DNA of 64,000 nt, taken from positions 22,162,110 through 22,226,109 of the forward strand of contig NC_083590.1 in the NCBI RefSeq assembly GCF_027579695.1, in the 5' to 3' direction. This stretch comes from Neoarius graeffei. Lineage: Eukaryota > Chordata > Actinopteri > Siluriformes > Ariidae. Both the position numbers and the translations under genes were made by a program. This document shows, in pieces, positions 1-10,108 of this stretch (the stretch's first letter is position 1; each line of letters starts with the position of its first letter). The notes below the pieces were generated by a model. The model was not told the origin of the DNA, ran no database searches, and saw only the letters and a program-made list of their open reading frames with translations.

Positions 1-749
1 CCGAGTCGCTCGAGGTGATTATCGAGAAATCGTCCGAATTTCTCAGCCAATCAGCACGCATGATTTCTTATCACCTGCGTATTTACGTATACGAATTATT
101 TTTATTGTCATTGTTAGACATTTAAACACTAATGAATCAAAGAAACATCAACAACACAAAAACAAAATGCATCCTGTGTACTTCTTAAACAATAGTAATA
201 AACTGGCCAGTGCTAAAAAGTGCTAATATGTTAGCAAGTGATTAACCAATACACCAATACTAATATACCAGTAACACTACAAACATACTAACGAACTTTT
301 ATTAACCCTTTAAATGGCACATACTATGTAAAATGTAATATTTTAAGACGATCAGAAAACATGCTTCAACAAACCGTTCAGATTCGGCTCCCCTTTCTAT
401 GTCACAAGCAGAGCTCATTAGAATAATCCCGCCCCCTCATGTGAGTATCTCCACTACTGCCTTTGTTAATGAATATTCATGAAGAAACAAGTGCTGCCTG
501 ATTGCGTAGCAGAAGAGGGGGCGGGGTGAGCAGCGTCTCATTATCATTTAAAGGAACAGGCTCTCGAATCGGCCGTTTTGAACAGAGGGTGAGAAGGGAG
601 CTGTGGGATTGATCCTTGTCATATTTTGACCAAAGCATGTCGCAGATGTTTCATTAAGACCTCAGGGAACCGTGTCAGCTTGTGGAAAAGGGGTATAATA
701 CGTCTCCTTTAAAGTCTGACTCTATAATAAATAAATAAATAAATAATGA
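1..749. other. jarid2 intron sequence, with possible old dispersed repeat at 361-715
   Basis: No exon of jarid2 or any other protein could be recognised here. The stretch 361-715 (GC-rich patches, an ATGAATATTCATGA core near 475, ending in TTTAAAG) resembles a dispersed fish repeat I have seen elsewhere, but there is no second copy in this window to prove it. A short (AAAT)n run at 728-746 precedes the first SINE. Confidence 0.5.
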
Positions 750-761
750 AATATTAATATG

Positions 762-1143
762 CGGGTGGCACGGTGGTGTAGTGATTAGCGCTGCCGCCTC
801 ACAGCAAGAAGGCCCGGGTTCGAGCCCCGTGGCCGGCGAGGGCCTTTCTGTGCGGAGTTTGCATGTTCTCCCCGTGTCCGCGTGGGTTTCCTCCGGGTGC
901 TCCGGTTTCCCCCACAGTCCAAAGACATGCAGGTTAGGTTAACTGGTGACTCTAAATTGAGCGTAGGTGTGAATGTGAGTGTGAATGGTTGTCTGTGTCT
1001 ATGTGTCAGCCCTGTGATGATCTGGCGACTTGTCCAGGGTGTACCCCGCCTTTCACCCGTAGTCAGCTGGGATAGGCTCCAGCTTGCCTGCAACCCTGTG
1101 GAACAGGATAAAGCGGCTACAGATAATGAGATGAGATGAATGC
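762..1143 (+). mobile_element. tRNA-derived SINE, copy 1 (full length)
   Basis: The 5' head has pol III promoter boxes: an A-box-like TGGTGTAGTGATTAGCG and a B-box GGTTCGAGCCC. The unique body contains CCACAGTCCAAAGACATGC, and the tail ends GATAATGAGATGAGATG. The copy is flanked by a 12-bp target-site duplication AATATTAATATG at 750-761 and 1144-1155. This is the type copy of the main SINE family of the window, about 14 copies at roughly 370 bp each. The TSD shows insertion by target-primed reverse transcription. Confidence 0.93.
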
Positions 1144-1412
1144 AATATTAATATGCCTTACCTTCGAACAGCAATGAACCAAACAATAGTATTAATATAC
1201 TGACAAAAGGCAGACTTTTGGGAATGCAGTTTATGAATATGCAGAAATATTAATTAATATAAGTGTTATGCTAATAATTAATGATAGAGTATCCAATAAT
1301 ACGGCAAAGCAAACACCAGTACTATAATTTCCAACACCAATAGTGATAAATGGCGCAAAGTTATCTATAATAATAATAATAATGATGATGAAATTGTGTG
1401 TGTGTCTGTAAG

Positions 1413-1595
1413 ATCTCTCCGGAGGTGCTGAGTCGTGAGGGGATTAAAGTTCACCGCACGGTGCAGCAGAGCGGACAGTTCGTGGTGGTTTTTCCTGGCA
1501 CGTTTGTCTCCAGAGTATGTTGCGGCTACAGTGTGTCGGAGACGGTGCACTTCGCCACACCGCAGTGGATGAACCTGGGCTACGAGGCTGCTAAG
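1413..1595 (+). CDS. jarid2: jarid2 coding exon: C-terminal part of the JmjC domain
   Basis: This internal exon encodes 61 codons in phase 0, starting ISPEVL and ending GYEAAK. It includes the very characteristic stretches [13 protein letters not shown] and [14 protein letters not shown] of the JARID2 JmjC region. KDM5 demethylases, the nearest relatives, read differently here. Known role of the family: JARID2 is a chromatin protein of the nucleus that recruits and stimulates Polycomb repressive complex 2, and its JmjC domain lacks the iron and oxoglutarate ligands for demethylation. The acceptor AG is at 1411-1412 after a TG-rich tract, and the donor GTGAGA starts at 1596. Upstream exons lie left of the window. 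Teleosts have two paralogues (a and b), and I cannot tell which this is. Confidence 0.93.
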
Positions 1596-1742
1596 GTGAG
1601 ACGAGTATCCCTGCCCTCTGCTGCCACCTGCTGGACTGATAGATTACAGCACCACCACCACCTTAACGTCCTGCTCTGTTTAGTCAGGATATTCACATCT
1701 GCCCTGTGTGTGTGTGTGTGTGTGTGTTTCCCCTCGGATCAG

Positions 1743-1873
1743 GATCTGAAATGCAGGCGCATCGCTAAGCCCTTCTCCATGGAGAAGCTGCTCTACCAGA
1801 TCGCCACGGCCGAGGCCAAACGAGAGAATGCACTTCTGCTGAGTACAATCTCCTCTCTTCTCAAAGATCTCAG
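1743..1873 (+). CDS. jarid2: jarid2 coding exon following the JmjC domain
   Basis: The exon encodes 43 codons plus two bases (phase 0 in, phase 2 out). It begins [20 protein letters not shown] and continues through an alanine/glutamate-rich helix to LLKDLR. This matches the JARID2 segment between the JmjC fold and the zinc finger. The acceptor is ATCAG at 1738-1742 behind a TGTG tract, and the donor GTCAGC starts at 1874. The intron to the previous exon is only 147 bp and holds a (TG)n run at its 3' end. Confidence 0.93.
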
Positions 1874-2311
1874 GTCAGCACCTCACACAGATTTGTGCGG
1901 GGTTTTTTTGTTCGTTTTTGGCTCCCAGCTGGCAATCTGATTGGTCAGGAGGTTAAAAAGAAGCACTTTATGTTGTTTAAAAGTTGTTTCAGGCACAAGC
2001 AGTGAAGATGGAATGACATACATTTTGTGTTTTGTTTAAAAAAAGAGACATTTTGTCGAGAGAATGAAAAGTAGCATAATTAACATGACTTAAATGTGCA
2101 GTAATAATCCACCTCTGGTGACTGAAAGGCTGAGAGTTCCTGTTTTTACCTTCATAAATGTTCTACATTTTGTGGATAGTAGGACTGAAGTGTGTGTGTA
2201 GGAGTTTTTATACGACTGAGGGCCAAACGTCCCCACAAGGATAGAAAATCTGACTATTTTGACCTTGTCGGGATGTGTGGACGGTCCCCACAAGGAAAGT
2301 AGTAGTGCTGT
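1874..2311. other. jarid2 intron with possible old repeat at 2195-2305
   Basis: This is non-coding intron. Around 2230-2300 two GTCCCCACAAGG motifs occur some 63 bp apart, a pattern I recognise from a dispersed teleost repeat. No target duplication or second copy supports it here. Confidence 0.4.
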
Positions 2312-2315
2312 TTAA

Positions 2316-2995
2316 AGGAGAACCGAAGGCAAATTTTTTTATCATCAAAATTCTATTTATCTCATTTTATTAAATATCGGAATGCAGTTTTGATGGCTAT
2401 TTTGTCGCTGCTATAGCAAGTTCTGAGTGTTTGAAATATGCTCTGTAATATATCAGTCCATATGTCAAAGCGATGGCCGTAAACGAGATTCGTTGAGACC
2501 TGTGCGAGACATCGTAGGACGGAAGTAAAACGTGCAGCGGAAATCAAAGTCACCGACATCTGCCAACATTGTCAAAAGACGCGCGCGCCCTCTTTCGAAT
2601 GCTGACGTAATCAAGCCGGAAGTTTTGTTTGTTTTGATGGCAATCAGGAAAGTTTGGAAAAAGTAGCCAGTAATCGTCATTTAAACTTGTTTTTGTGCAA
2701 TACTTTGCTTGGAAAAAACATTTTTCAAAATGGCGGCACTGACACCTGGCTGACACTTCACGTTTCGAAGTCTCGCACAAGTCTCATGAAGATCGCGCGG
2801 ATAAGCGACGCCTGCCGTGGACCAAACGAACTAAATTCAACATGGCGAAAAACCGAATAGGCCGATAAGTATAATATTTCATTACAATTAGTTGCCGATA
2901 CGAGTCATGGTATAAGGTTACTAAAACCGAAAACGTAATTGAATAACACGTTAATTAAGAAATAAAGCAAGTTTAAAAATAACTTCAGTTCCCCT
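2316..2995 (+). mobile_element. piggyBac-type MITE, copy 1 (680 bp)
   Basis: The element is bounded by inverted ends AGGAGAACCGAAGG and CTTCAGTTCCCCT. It is flanked on both sides by TTAA (2312-2315 and 2996-2999), the hallmark target duplication of piggyBac-type elements. It carries no transposase, so it is non-autonomous. A second copy in the opposite orientation lies at 4676-5333 and aligns along its whole length, including the GCGCGCGCCCTCTTTCGAA core. The two copies bracket jarid2 exon 3140-3317. Confidence 0.85.
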
Positions 2996-3079
2996 TTAAC
3001 AAAAATGAAAAAATAACAGAGTGAAAAAGTTTCTTTTTCATTACTAGGTGCAGGTCCTTGGAAGGATAGTCAGACAAAT

Positions 3080-3130
<51 letters not shown>
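3080..3130. repeat. (GT)n microsatellite just upstream of a jarid2 exon
   Basis: About 48 bp of uninterrupted TG dinucleotides sit where the polypyrimidine tract would be, ending ten bases before the acceptor of exon 3140-3317. A (CA)n run at 3337-3365 follows the exon, so the two runs are complementary in the pre-mRNA. Confidence 0.95.
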
Positions 3131-3139
3131 GTATTATAG

Positions 3140-3317
3140 GAACATAGAGATGAAGCAGAGGCAGGAGCTCTACGAGGCCGGTCTGCTCTCCTCTGCACGC
3201 TACGGTGCTCATGATAACAGTCACGCAGACAACAGGAAGAAACCACGCAAGTGGCCGGCGCTCGAGTCGTCTGAGAGACGATGCCAAATGTGCCAGCACC
3301 TCTGTTACCTGTCCATG
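3140..3317 (+). CDS. jarid2: jarid2 coding exon: first half of the C5HC2 zinc finger
   Basis: The exon is one base plus 59 codons (phase 2 in, phase 0 out). It reads [22 protein letters not shown], then [20 protein letters not shown] and HLCYLSM. CxxC followed by HxxC are the first metal ligands of the JARID2 C5HC2 finger, completed by the next exon. The acceptor TATAG is at 3135-3139 and the donor GTGAGA starts at 3318. The length is not a multiple of three, so skipping it would break the frame. It is flanked by complementary microsatellites and by an inverted MITE pair. Confidence 0.94.
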
Positions 3318-3330
3318 GTGAGACCGCAAT

Positions 3331-3336
<6 letters not shown>

Positions 3337-3365
<29 letters not shown>
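3337..3365. repeat. (CA)n microsatellite downstream of the exon
   Basis: About 28 bp of CA repeats follow a short TATATA, 20 bp after the donor site. The run is the reverse complement of the (GT)n tract before the same exon. Confidence 0.95.
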
Positions 3366-3854
3366 CTCGAATAACACATCATGCATTTTAGTGTAAAGAA
3401 GAGTACAGTATATGCTGTAGAAAAAACAAAACGTGATTTGATTCAGATTCCATGTATAAAATGATTTAAATGATTTGTACAAAGCTGCGTAAATGTATAT
3501 ATTTGAATATTTAAGCAGGGTTCCAACTGGGCCGTTTCAGCGTGTCAGGCCGATACACAGTGTTTCCTTCCCGCTACGCTCACAATATGACCGACACGCC
3601 TGTAAAAGTTGCCGCTACACTCATAAAAAGACTTGTCAATCTTGAAAATGTGGTCTTTTGTGTAATTTTCTCTTGTTATCCCGACGTGACAGCGCACCGC
3701 CATGTGAATGTTCTACACTCAGACAGACTCCACTCCCCGCCCACGTAAGCGCCCAGTGTAGAGCTGCCCGAGTCGTTCCGTGTGGAGATCATCACTGATC
3801 ATACTAGTCCGGTTTACACTCGGAAGGGGTGGAGTCATTATATTATATTATATT
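3366..3854. other. jarid2 intron, nothing recognised
   Basis: AT-rich intron. A GC-richer patch at 3520-3780 may be an old repeat but shows no termini. A short TATTA pentamer run begins at about 3838 and touches the SINE that follows. Confidence 0.5.
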
Positions 3855-4223
3855 ATCTCATCTCATTATCTCTAGCCGCTTTATCCTGTTCTACAGGGTC
3901 GCAGGCAAGCTGGAGCCTATCCCAGCTGACTACGGGCGAAAGGCGGGGTACACCCTGGACAAGTCGCCAGGTCATCACAGGGCTGACACATAGACACAGA
4001 CAACCATTCACATTCACACCTACGGTCAATTTAGAGTCACCAGTTAACCTAACCTGCATGTCTTTGGACTGTGGGGGAAACCGGAGCACCCGGAGGAAAC
4101 CCACGCGGACACGGGGAGAACATGCAAACTCCGCACAGAAAGGCCCTCGCCGGCCACGGGGCTCGAACCCGGACCTTCTTGCTGTGAGGCGACAGCGCTA
4201 ACCACTACACCACCATGCCGCCC
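3855..4223 (-). mobile_element. SINE of the main family, copy 2, set in a TATTA microsatellite
   Basis: Full-length copy in reverse orientation, with the tail at left (TCTCATCTCATTATC) and the tRNA-like head at right ending CACCATGCCGCC. TATTA pentamer repeats lie on both sides (about 3838-3855 and 4224-4284), so the target duplication is hidden within, or has grown into, the microsatellite. Confidence 0.92.
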
Positions 4224-4284
4224 ATATTATATTATATTATATTATATTATATTATATTATATTATATTATATTATATTATATTA
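4224..4284. repeat. (TATTA)n pentanucleotide microsatellite
   Basis: About twelve pentamer units directly abut the SINE head. The shorter run of the same phase on the other side suggests that the A/T-rich target duplication of the SINE was the seed of the expansion. Confidence 0.9.
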
Positions 4285-4415
4285 ATGCATTAATTTTATG
4301 ATACAATATCATAAAAAAAAAACTTTAATACAGGAAGTTGAAAGGAGTCTCCAGTGTCAGCACTCGGAGGTAAAGCTGTAGGTTTTCTGACACAGAAAGA
4401 TGCATTTTTTGTTTT

Positions 4416-5374
4416 TATCCCCCGCTGGCCGAAAGGCCCGAAGGTGGATGATGTCGTGGCGATGTCCGTCAGTCTGTCCATCCAAGGAAAGGGTGCTCAC
4501 CTTCTGAAATCAACTCCTCTCACAATTTTTAGAGGAATTTCACAAAACTTGGCAGGATTCTTTATTTGTCAGTAATACACATATTGAAATTTCATTCAAT
4601 TCGGTCACATTTTACCAGAGTTACAGCCCTTAATTAACAAAATTATACTCTGACAATTTCATGTGAGTGTAATAAAGGAGAACTAAAGTCATTTTTAAAC
4701 TTCTTAATTAACGTGTTATTCAATTACGTTTTCGGTTTTAGTAACCTTATATCGTGACTCGTATTGGCAATTAAATATGATACTTATCGGCCTATTCGGT
4801 TTTTAGCTGTGTTGAATTTAGTTCGTTTGGTCCATGGCAGGCGTCGCTTATCCGCGCGATCTTCACGAGACTTGTGCGAGACTTCGAAACGTGAAGTGTC
4901 AGCCAGGTGTCAGCGCCGCCATTTTGAAAACTGTTTTCCAAACGAAGTATTGCACAAAAACGAGTTTAAATGACGATTCCTGCCTACTTTTTTCACACTT
5001 TCCTGATTGCTATCAAAACAAACAAAACTTCCGGCTTGATTACGTCAGCATTCGAAAGAGGGCGCGCACGTCTTTTGACAACGTTGGCAGATGTTGGTGA
5101 CTTTGATTTCCGCTGTACATTTTACTTCCGTCCTACGATGTCTCGCACAGGTCTCAACGAATCTCGTTTACGGCCATCGCTTTGGCATATGGACTGATAT
5201 ATTACAGAGCATATTTCAAACACTCATAACTTGCTATAGCAGCGACAAAATAGCGATCAGAAATGCATTCTGATATTTAATAAAATGATAAATAGAATTT
5301 TGATGATTAAAAAAATTTGCCTTCAGTTCTCCTTTAAACACTTATAGCATAGATATAGTTGCCAGCGGGGGATA
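4416..5374. mobile_element. Outer terminal-inverted-repeat element interrupted by MITE copy 2
   Basis: Left end TATCCCCCGCTGGC (4416-4429) and right end GCCAGCGGGGGATA (5361-5374) are exact inverted repeats. Between them lies about 245 bp of its own sequence, then the TTAA-type MITE (4676-5333), then a short remainder. No coding capacity is seen. The superfamily is unassigned because the flanking duplication is unclear. Confidence 0.72.
4676..5333 (-). mobile_element. piggyBac-type MITE, copy 2 (inverted relative to copy 1)
   Basis: Ends AGGAGAACTAAAG and CTTCAGTTCTCCT, flanked by ATAA (4672-4675, a one-base change from TTAA) and TTAA (5334-5337). The whole body is the reverse complement of the element at 2316-2995, with scattered substitutions. 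It sits inside the outer element 4416-5374. Confidence 0.85.
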
Positions 5375-5456
5375 TTGTGCTCTCGGAGCACTCTTGTTTA
5401 TTTTTAATTTTGGTATTGATTTCAAAGGGGGTGTGGCTAGTGAGGGAGCAACTGGT
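5375..5456. other. short jarid2 intron spacer
   Basis: Sequence between two mobile elements. The motif CTCTCGGAGCACTCTTGTTTA at its start may still belong to the outer element 4416-5374. Confidence 0.4.
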
Positions 5457-5590
5457 CAGGGGTGGGTTTCCCAAAAGCATCGCAGCACAAAGATCACCGT
5501 TAAAATGTTAGAGCGGGCATCACAATGAACACTCTCTCTCCTAGTTAAGATGCTCTTGGCGTTAAGAGGCTTTTAGGAAACCCAACCCTG
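5457..5590. mobile_element. Short hAT-like MITE (134 bp)
   Basis: Ends CAGGGGTGGGTTTCCCAAAAG and CTTTTAGGAAACCCAACCCTG form an imperfect terminal inverted repeat of about 20 bp starting with CAGGG, as in hAT elements. No clean 8-bp flanking duplication remains, so the family call is tentative. Confidence 0.6.
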
Positions 5591-5904
5591 AACTTAAGTG
5601 AGAACAGGAAGTTGTTTTGCAGATGTTCAACAATATTAAATGTAACAGTAAGCGGTTAAAAAAAATGATGTTCTTTAATTCATTAAAAAAAGGGAACTTT
5701 GGCAAACTGCTGCGGTATAAGTGGAATAAAACACTTATTATTATTATTATAATTATTATTATTATTTTGATCACTTTCGTCCACTTTAATATGTACTATT
5801 TGTTCTCCTGGTGTGTCTGATCTCTAGAAATGACCTCCTGTGCTTTAATATATTATACGTGTGTGTGTGAGGAACTGAGGACTGAAGTGGCGTCTGTGTT
5901 GCAG

Positions 5905-6012
5905 GTGGTGCAGGAGAACGATAACGTGGTGTTCTGTCTGGAGTGTGCACTGCGCTACGTCGAGAAACACAAATCCTGTCGCGGCCTGAAGATGATGTAC
6001 CGCTACGACGAG
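5905..6012 (+). CDS. jarid2: jarid2 coding exon: second half of the C5HC2 zinc finger
   Basis: 36 codons in phase 0 at both ends, reading [20 protein letters not shown], then [16 protein letters not shown]. It supplies CxxC and the HxxxC ligands that complete the JARID2 C5HC2 finger begun in exon 3140-3317. The acceptor GTGTTGCAG ends at 5904 and the donor GTAAAC starts at 6013. The sequence is strongly vertebrate JARID2-like, with no stop or frameshift. Confidence 0.95.
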
Positions 6013-6512
6013 GTAAACCTCACGGCGACTCTGAGCCTGCAGGGGGCGCTGCGGAGTCGAGTTCGCTGATCCTGATGGTGCTCTTTGTGTTCGCTCGGTT
6101 TTCCTTCACGTCCTTCGGCTTCCGCCACAGCCTCCATCATGTCACTTGGGTCCTTTGGTTTAAAATTCCAGCGTGATCTCGGTGCTGGCCGAGCGTTTTC
6201 GAGCTGCACCGCGTGGGGTTCGGGTCACTGTTCGAACATGGCCTGTTTAGATTAGATGAGTGGAAACAGATGCACTCAAGCTGGAGCGCTCTTTCATCAT
6301 GAGAAACGTTTTTCAGTGTATTAAGAAAACAACCGTGTAAAATCTCTGATAAAGCAACTGCGGAGGAAACGTTCTCTGATGAACACGACATGACCAGCTG
6401 GCACTTTTTCTCTCGCTTTCATTACGAATAAAGTATTGGCACCTTTGTCTTTGTTTTAATCAGTTCCTCAGTCCAGAAGTTACTGCGGTATGTTTCTGAG
6501 TCTGGGTTTTAA
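6013..6512. other. jarid2 intron, nothing recognised
   Basis: Start of the long last intron (6013-12862). No exon, repeat termini or RNA gene is apparent in these 500 bases. Confidence 0.5.
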
Positions 6513-7049
6513 GGCCAATTTATGCTGACAACCCAGTCCTCGCAGATAGCGTCACAGATAGCGTCTGCGTAGCCCCCCCCACCTTCTCAGACGCTCTGCG
6601 CGCACCTCCCAAAAATTGTGACCACCGCAGAAGCCTCGCAGACAGCGTCGCAGACAAGAAGGCTCTGATTGGTCCACTCTACATCCGCTGTACACGCACT
6701 TCCGCTTCCCTACTTTCCCGGTTTGGTTTGTTTTCACGACCAGCATTTTTAAAAACACGAGCAAAGATGGAGCAGCACGAAGAGCGGTTGATCGAGGAAG
6801 TACGTACATCTATACGACTCCAGTTCTAGTCATTATAAAAAAAAAAAAAAAGTTCTAGTCATTATAAGTAACCGGAGGATAAACACTCCACTAACCACAC
6901 CCACCAACTACTCCTAGCGACTTCGCGCCCCCTTGCGTTGTGCCGGTGAATAACATCGCGCACGCCTATTACTCCCCGCTCAACGATAAATTACAACTGT
7001 CTGCGAAAAGCTATCTGCGAAAGCCTTGTTGCAAGAGCATGCAGAGGCC
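6513..7049 (+). mobile_element. PIF/Harbinger-like non-autonomous element
   Basis: The ends GGCCAATTTATGCTGACAAC and its imperfect inverse (…GCATGCAGAGGCC) are flanked by TAA (6510-6512) and TTA (7050-7052), fitting the TWA target of PIF/Harbinger. Near 6766 a short reading frame MEQHEERLIEEVRTSIR resembles the start of the MADF/Myb-like accessory protein that autonomous Harbinger elements encode. It is truncated at once, so the element is a deletion derivative. GCAGATAGCGTC motifs recur near both ends. Confidence 0.65.
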
Positions 7050-7052
7050 TTA

Positions 7053-8227
7053 AGTGTGGTGATGATCAGTGGCGGCTGGTGGTCTCTGAAATAGAAGAAG
7101 CTGAGTTTTAGGTTTACGTAATAAACATATTTTCACTTATCTGTCAATTTGTTGTTATTTATATGTGAATCCTGCCGTGTTCCACTCCGACTCTGCCAAG
7201 TAAACTTAAGCGTCCGCATGAACTTCAGGGTTCTTTGCTTTTCTCATGCCTTTCGTATGCTCTGTCAAAGTTGGCCAAATCTCCAAAACCCAGTTCTGAC
7301 CCAATAACACATCCCTGGGATGGTCTTATTAAGAGACAAAGCCAACAGGACATTCTCTTGGTCAAAGCCCTCCCAGTTAACCAGTTTACTTTGTTATACA
7401 GAGACAGCTGAAATGAGCGACTGTGTCTCGCTGACTTTTGAATTAAATTGATATTGGGCATTGATCTGCCCTGTTGTTTTGTAATTTTGATTTGTAAGGA
7501 AGAACATCAAAATCAGGTCACACCAGCAGGCTTTCGTCTAAACGGGGGAACAGGGGCGCTGCGCCCTCTTACTCTCGGCATGCACCCCCTTACCGACTCC
7601 GTGAAAACATCCCAGCAACACTACATGACAATGTGTCTGATCATCAAATACGTTATAATTGCTCCAAAAATATTCCAATCATAGTAGATACACCGCCAGA
7701 CGGTGCAAAAACAATCCGAATTGGCGTTTTCCAGACTGAGGCGCCATGTTGTTTAGTTGTTTACTTGTCGCGGCTGCTCTCGCGAGATTTGACATGGGTT
7801 ACATACAAGGTCAGCTGACTTGTAGAGCGAGATTTCTCTAGACTGAATGACCTTTCACCCACCGGCGCGGGAGCTTTTGACAGAAGTAGTTCGCGAGTTG
7901 TTTTTGTTGACACTTGGGCATTTAAAGATGTCATCCCGCGGCACGAAGCGGAAGAAAGCCAAAGGCTGTCCAGGGCAGAAGAAGATTACTTCTTTCTTTT
8001 TCAATGTTGACAGACAATTTGTTACAATTTCCCTCTCAGATAGCCTCAGAATGTCCCATTGGAGCATTTTTCAAAGGCTTTGCATGGCGGGGGGGGGGAC
8101 AACCGGCACCATCTCCCCCCCCGCTTCGCTCCCTCGCCATGGTGAGCGCCCTCATACTAAATTTTTCTAGAAAAAAACCCTGACACCAGCATTAGCAGGG
8201 TTTGCCATTTTGCACAGCTAACAGCTC
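7053..8227. other. jarid2 intron with old DNA-element debris
   Basis: A motif CAGTGGCGGCTGGTG at about 7069 looks like the end of a hAT-like repeat. Around 7540-7580 the string GGGGCGCTGCGCCC is another repeat-like block. 7720-8170 holds the remnant coding piece described separately, followed by C-rich and G-rich runs (8090-8125). No intact gene. Confidence 0.45.
7928..8020 (+). pseudogene. N-terminal remnant of an unidentified transposon protein with a PIP-box-like motif
   Basis: The ATG at 7928 opens MSSRGTKRKKAKGCPGQKKI followed by TSFFFNVD. The basic stretch and QKKITSFF (matching the PCNA-binding pattern Q-x-x-I-x-x-F-F) resemble the start of transposase-like proteins found in fish repeats. 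Similarity is lost after about 30 codons, at a G-run. There is no splice site or conserved continuation, so I treat it as debris. The family is not recognised with certainty. Confidence 0.35.
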
Positions 8228-8236
8228 GCTGGCTAG

Positions 8237-8581
8237 TCAAGTCAAGTCAAGTCAAAGTCCCTCTCATGCTAGAATCTGGTCTTCCCAGGCAATCTCCTGT
8301 CCCAGTACTGACTAACTCTTTAAGGCACATGGGTGCGGTGCCAATCTCCATTTCGATAGCCCTCTCGCCTATACAGCTGGGGTTACAGTGGGGGGGGGTT
8401 GGTCCTCTGGTAACCACAAGAGTTTGCCTTCCCCACTCGCATCTGTATTGCAGCATGCCTTGCCAGATGGCAGTAGGTACCATTTTTATGATAGTCTTTG
8501 GTATGACCCGACCGCAAATAGAACTCACGATCTCCTGGTCAAGAGGCGTAAACGCTAACCACTAGGCCAACTTGCGGTATT
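8237..8581 (-). mobile_element. Second type of tRNA-derived SINE with (GACTT)n tail
   Basis: Read on the - strand, the head has an A-box-like TGGCCTAGTGGTTAGCG and a B-box-like GATCGTGAGTTC. A body of about 250 bp follows, then a tail of TTGAC pentamers (GTCAAGTCAAGTCAA at 8237-8255 on the + strand). A direct repeat GCTGGCTAG at 8228-8236 and 8582-8590 is the target duplication. It is unrelated in body to the main SINE family. Confidence 0.85.
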
Positions 8582-8590
8582 AGCTGGCTA

Positions 8591-8992
8591 GATTTCCCGT
8601 CCATTGCCTGGCTTAAAATAAACAGCCTTTACTGAACCAGAACGAAAGAAAGTAACAAACTCACGAACTCCTATATTTGCAGTTTTATTTACAGGATATG
8701 GAAATATGAACTGTATATTGGTAAGAAAAGAACGAGAATGAGCAGCAGCTAGTTTTAAAACACTGTCGCATGGCATTCAAAAGAGATTTGAGAGTTCCTC
8801 CAATCACCAATCATCATAGAGAAGCTCAGTATTCAGTCCCGCCTTACTGTCAGCGACTCTCCACAGACCCCCAGTGAAGCCGGGCGTCCGGAAATGACGT
8901 TTTAAAAGCGTATTGTCCAGTAAACGTCTCGCTTTGCTGCACTAAGATCAAAGTATATCCCGTAGTGGCATTAAACTACAGAGATGAGCGCT
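8591..8992. other. jarid2 intron, nothing recognised
   Basis: No exon or repeat boundary could be recognised in this 400-bp spacer. Confidence 0.45.
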
Positions 8993-9179
8993 GTGTCCAA
9001 AATCGCCCACTACTCACTATATAGTCCGAATGTATAGTGAGGATTATTTACACTCTATATAGTGCACTCAAAGTATCCCACAATGCATCACGAAAAGTAG
9101 TGTAAGAAAAGTAGACGGTCACTAACCAAGTAATGTATCCCATCATGCATTGCGATCTCGCTGAAAGAAATCAAATTAA

Positions 9180-9840
9180 TAATAATAATAATAAGTTAAA
9201 TTTATATAGCGCCTTTCAAAAAACCCAAGGACGCTTTACAATTATAGACAAGGAAAGAAAAAAATAAATAAAAATATAATAAAAAGTAAAAAGTCCACTG
9301 AGTAGGGGTCAGGATGTAATTCCTGTGGTGTAGCAGCCACAGTCCCACCAAAAGGCGCACGAAAACGAGTCCCACATCTCCAGCACCGCCGCCGCGATGC
9401 CGTCAGCAACATCGCTCGAACACCACGCCGTGGATCCACATGTGAGCAGAGAAGCACCGCCATGCAGAGCGCTGGTGTGTCCCAAACCGCCTGCACAGCC
9501 ACCGCGACGCCACCGAGCAACATCGCTCGGACCATCACGCCAAGTGTTAAAGCACAGAGCGCTGGACAACCACGATGTAAAATGAGCAACAGGCTCACTG
9601 CAGTCCATAGCTGGGAGCACAGGCATCACCCACGGCGAACCAAGGCCTGGAGGGAACCGACGCCCAAAACTAGGTCCGGAGCTACACCACAACCGGCAGA
9701 CAAAACACTCAAACAAACATCAAACTACACAAACACACAGGAAAGAAAAAAAATAGAAAAAGAAATAAAATAAGAGCTCCGGTGAGAAGCGGCAGCCAGA
9801 ACGCGCACGACGTACTCTCAACCGGAAATGAAAACCCTTA
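9180..9840. repeat. Dispersed repeat with TTTATATAGCGCCTTTC motif
   Basis: It starts with an (AAT)n run followed by TTTATATAGCGCCTTTCAAA, a motif that heads or ends a well-known dispersed fish repeat, and ends near a CGGTGAGAAGCGGCAGCC block at 9780. The two overlapping frames across 9242-9773 are proline/alanine-rich shadows without recognisable domains. Its right boundary is a guess. Confidence 0.5.
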
Positions 9841-10108
9841 AATTAAAATTAAAAGCCTCAAATTTGATTTAATAAAAGGCAGCAGCAAAGAAGAAAGAAT
9901 TCAGCCTTGATTTAAAAGAACTGAAAGCTGCAGGTACTTTGTATTTATTAATGTGGGAAATGCGCTCAGTATAATATGGATTTATCACAAACACACATGC
10001 TTGTATTTATTATTTTGAAACCCACCAGCCGACTGATCTGGCACGTTTTACTTGTGCGACAGTAATGACGTAAATGACAGCGCGGACAAATAGTGTCCGA
10101 AAACATAA

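Noticed and set aside
762-840. tRNA gene
   Set aside because: A- and B-box are present, but the sequence cannot form a complete cloverleaf and is the head of the SINE, repeated across the window.
882-1139. Recurring frames of 80-140 codons (sense MGFLRVLRFPPQSKDMQVRL type, antisense WSLSQLTTGERRGTPWTSRQ type) at every SINE copy
   Set aside because: They are chance open frames in the SINE body, present in about a dozen places with the same DNA and broken at different points. The SINE is a pol III RNA element and codes for no protein.
2985-3363. CA/GT-encoded Thr-His and Cys-Val frames overlapping the jarid2 exon
   Set aside because: Microsatellite readings. The real coding strand and frame are given by the JARID2 exon.
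9242-9773. Two overlapping frames of 118-135 codons on the - strand
   Set aside because: Both cover the same dispersed repeat, in different frames, with low-complexity composition and no recognisable motif.
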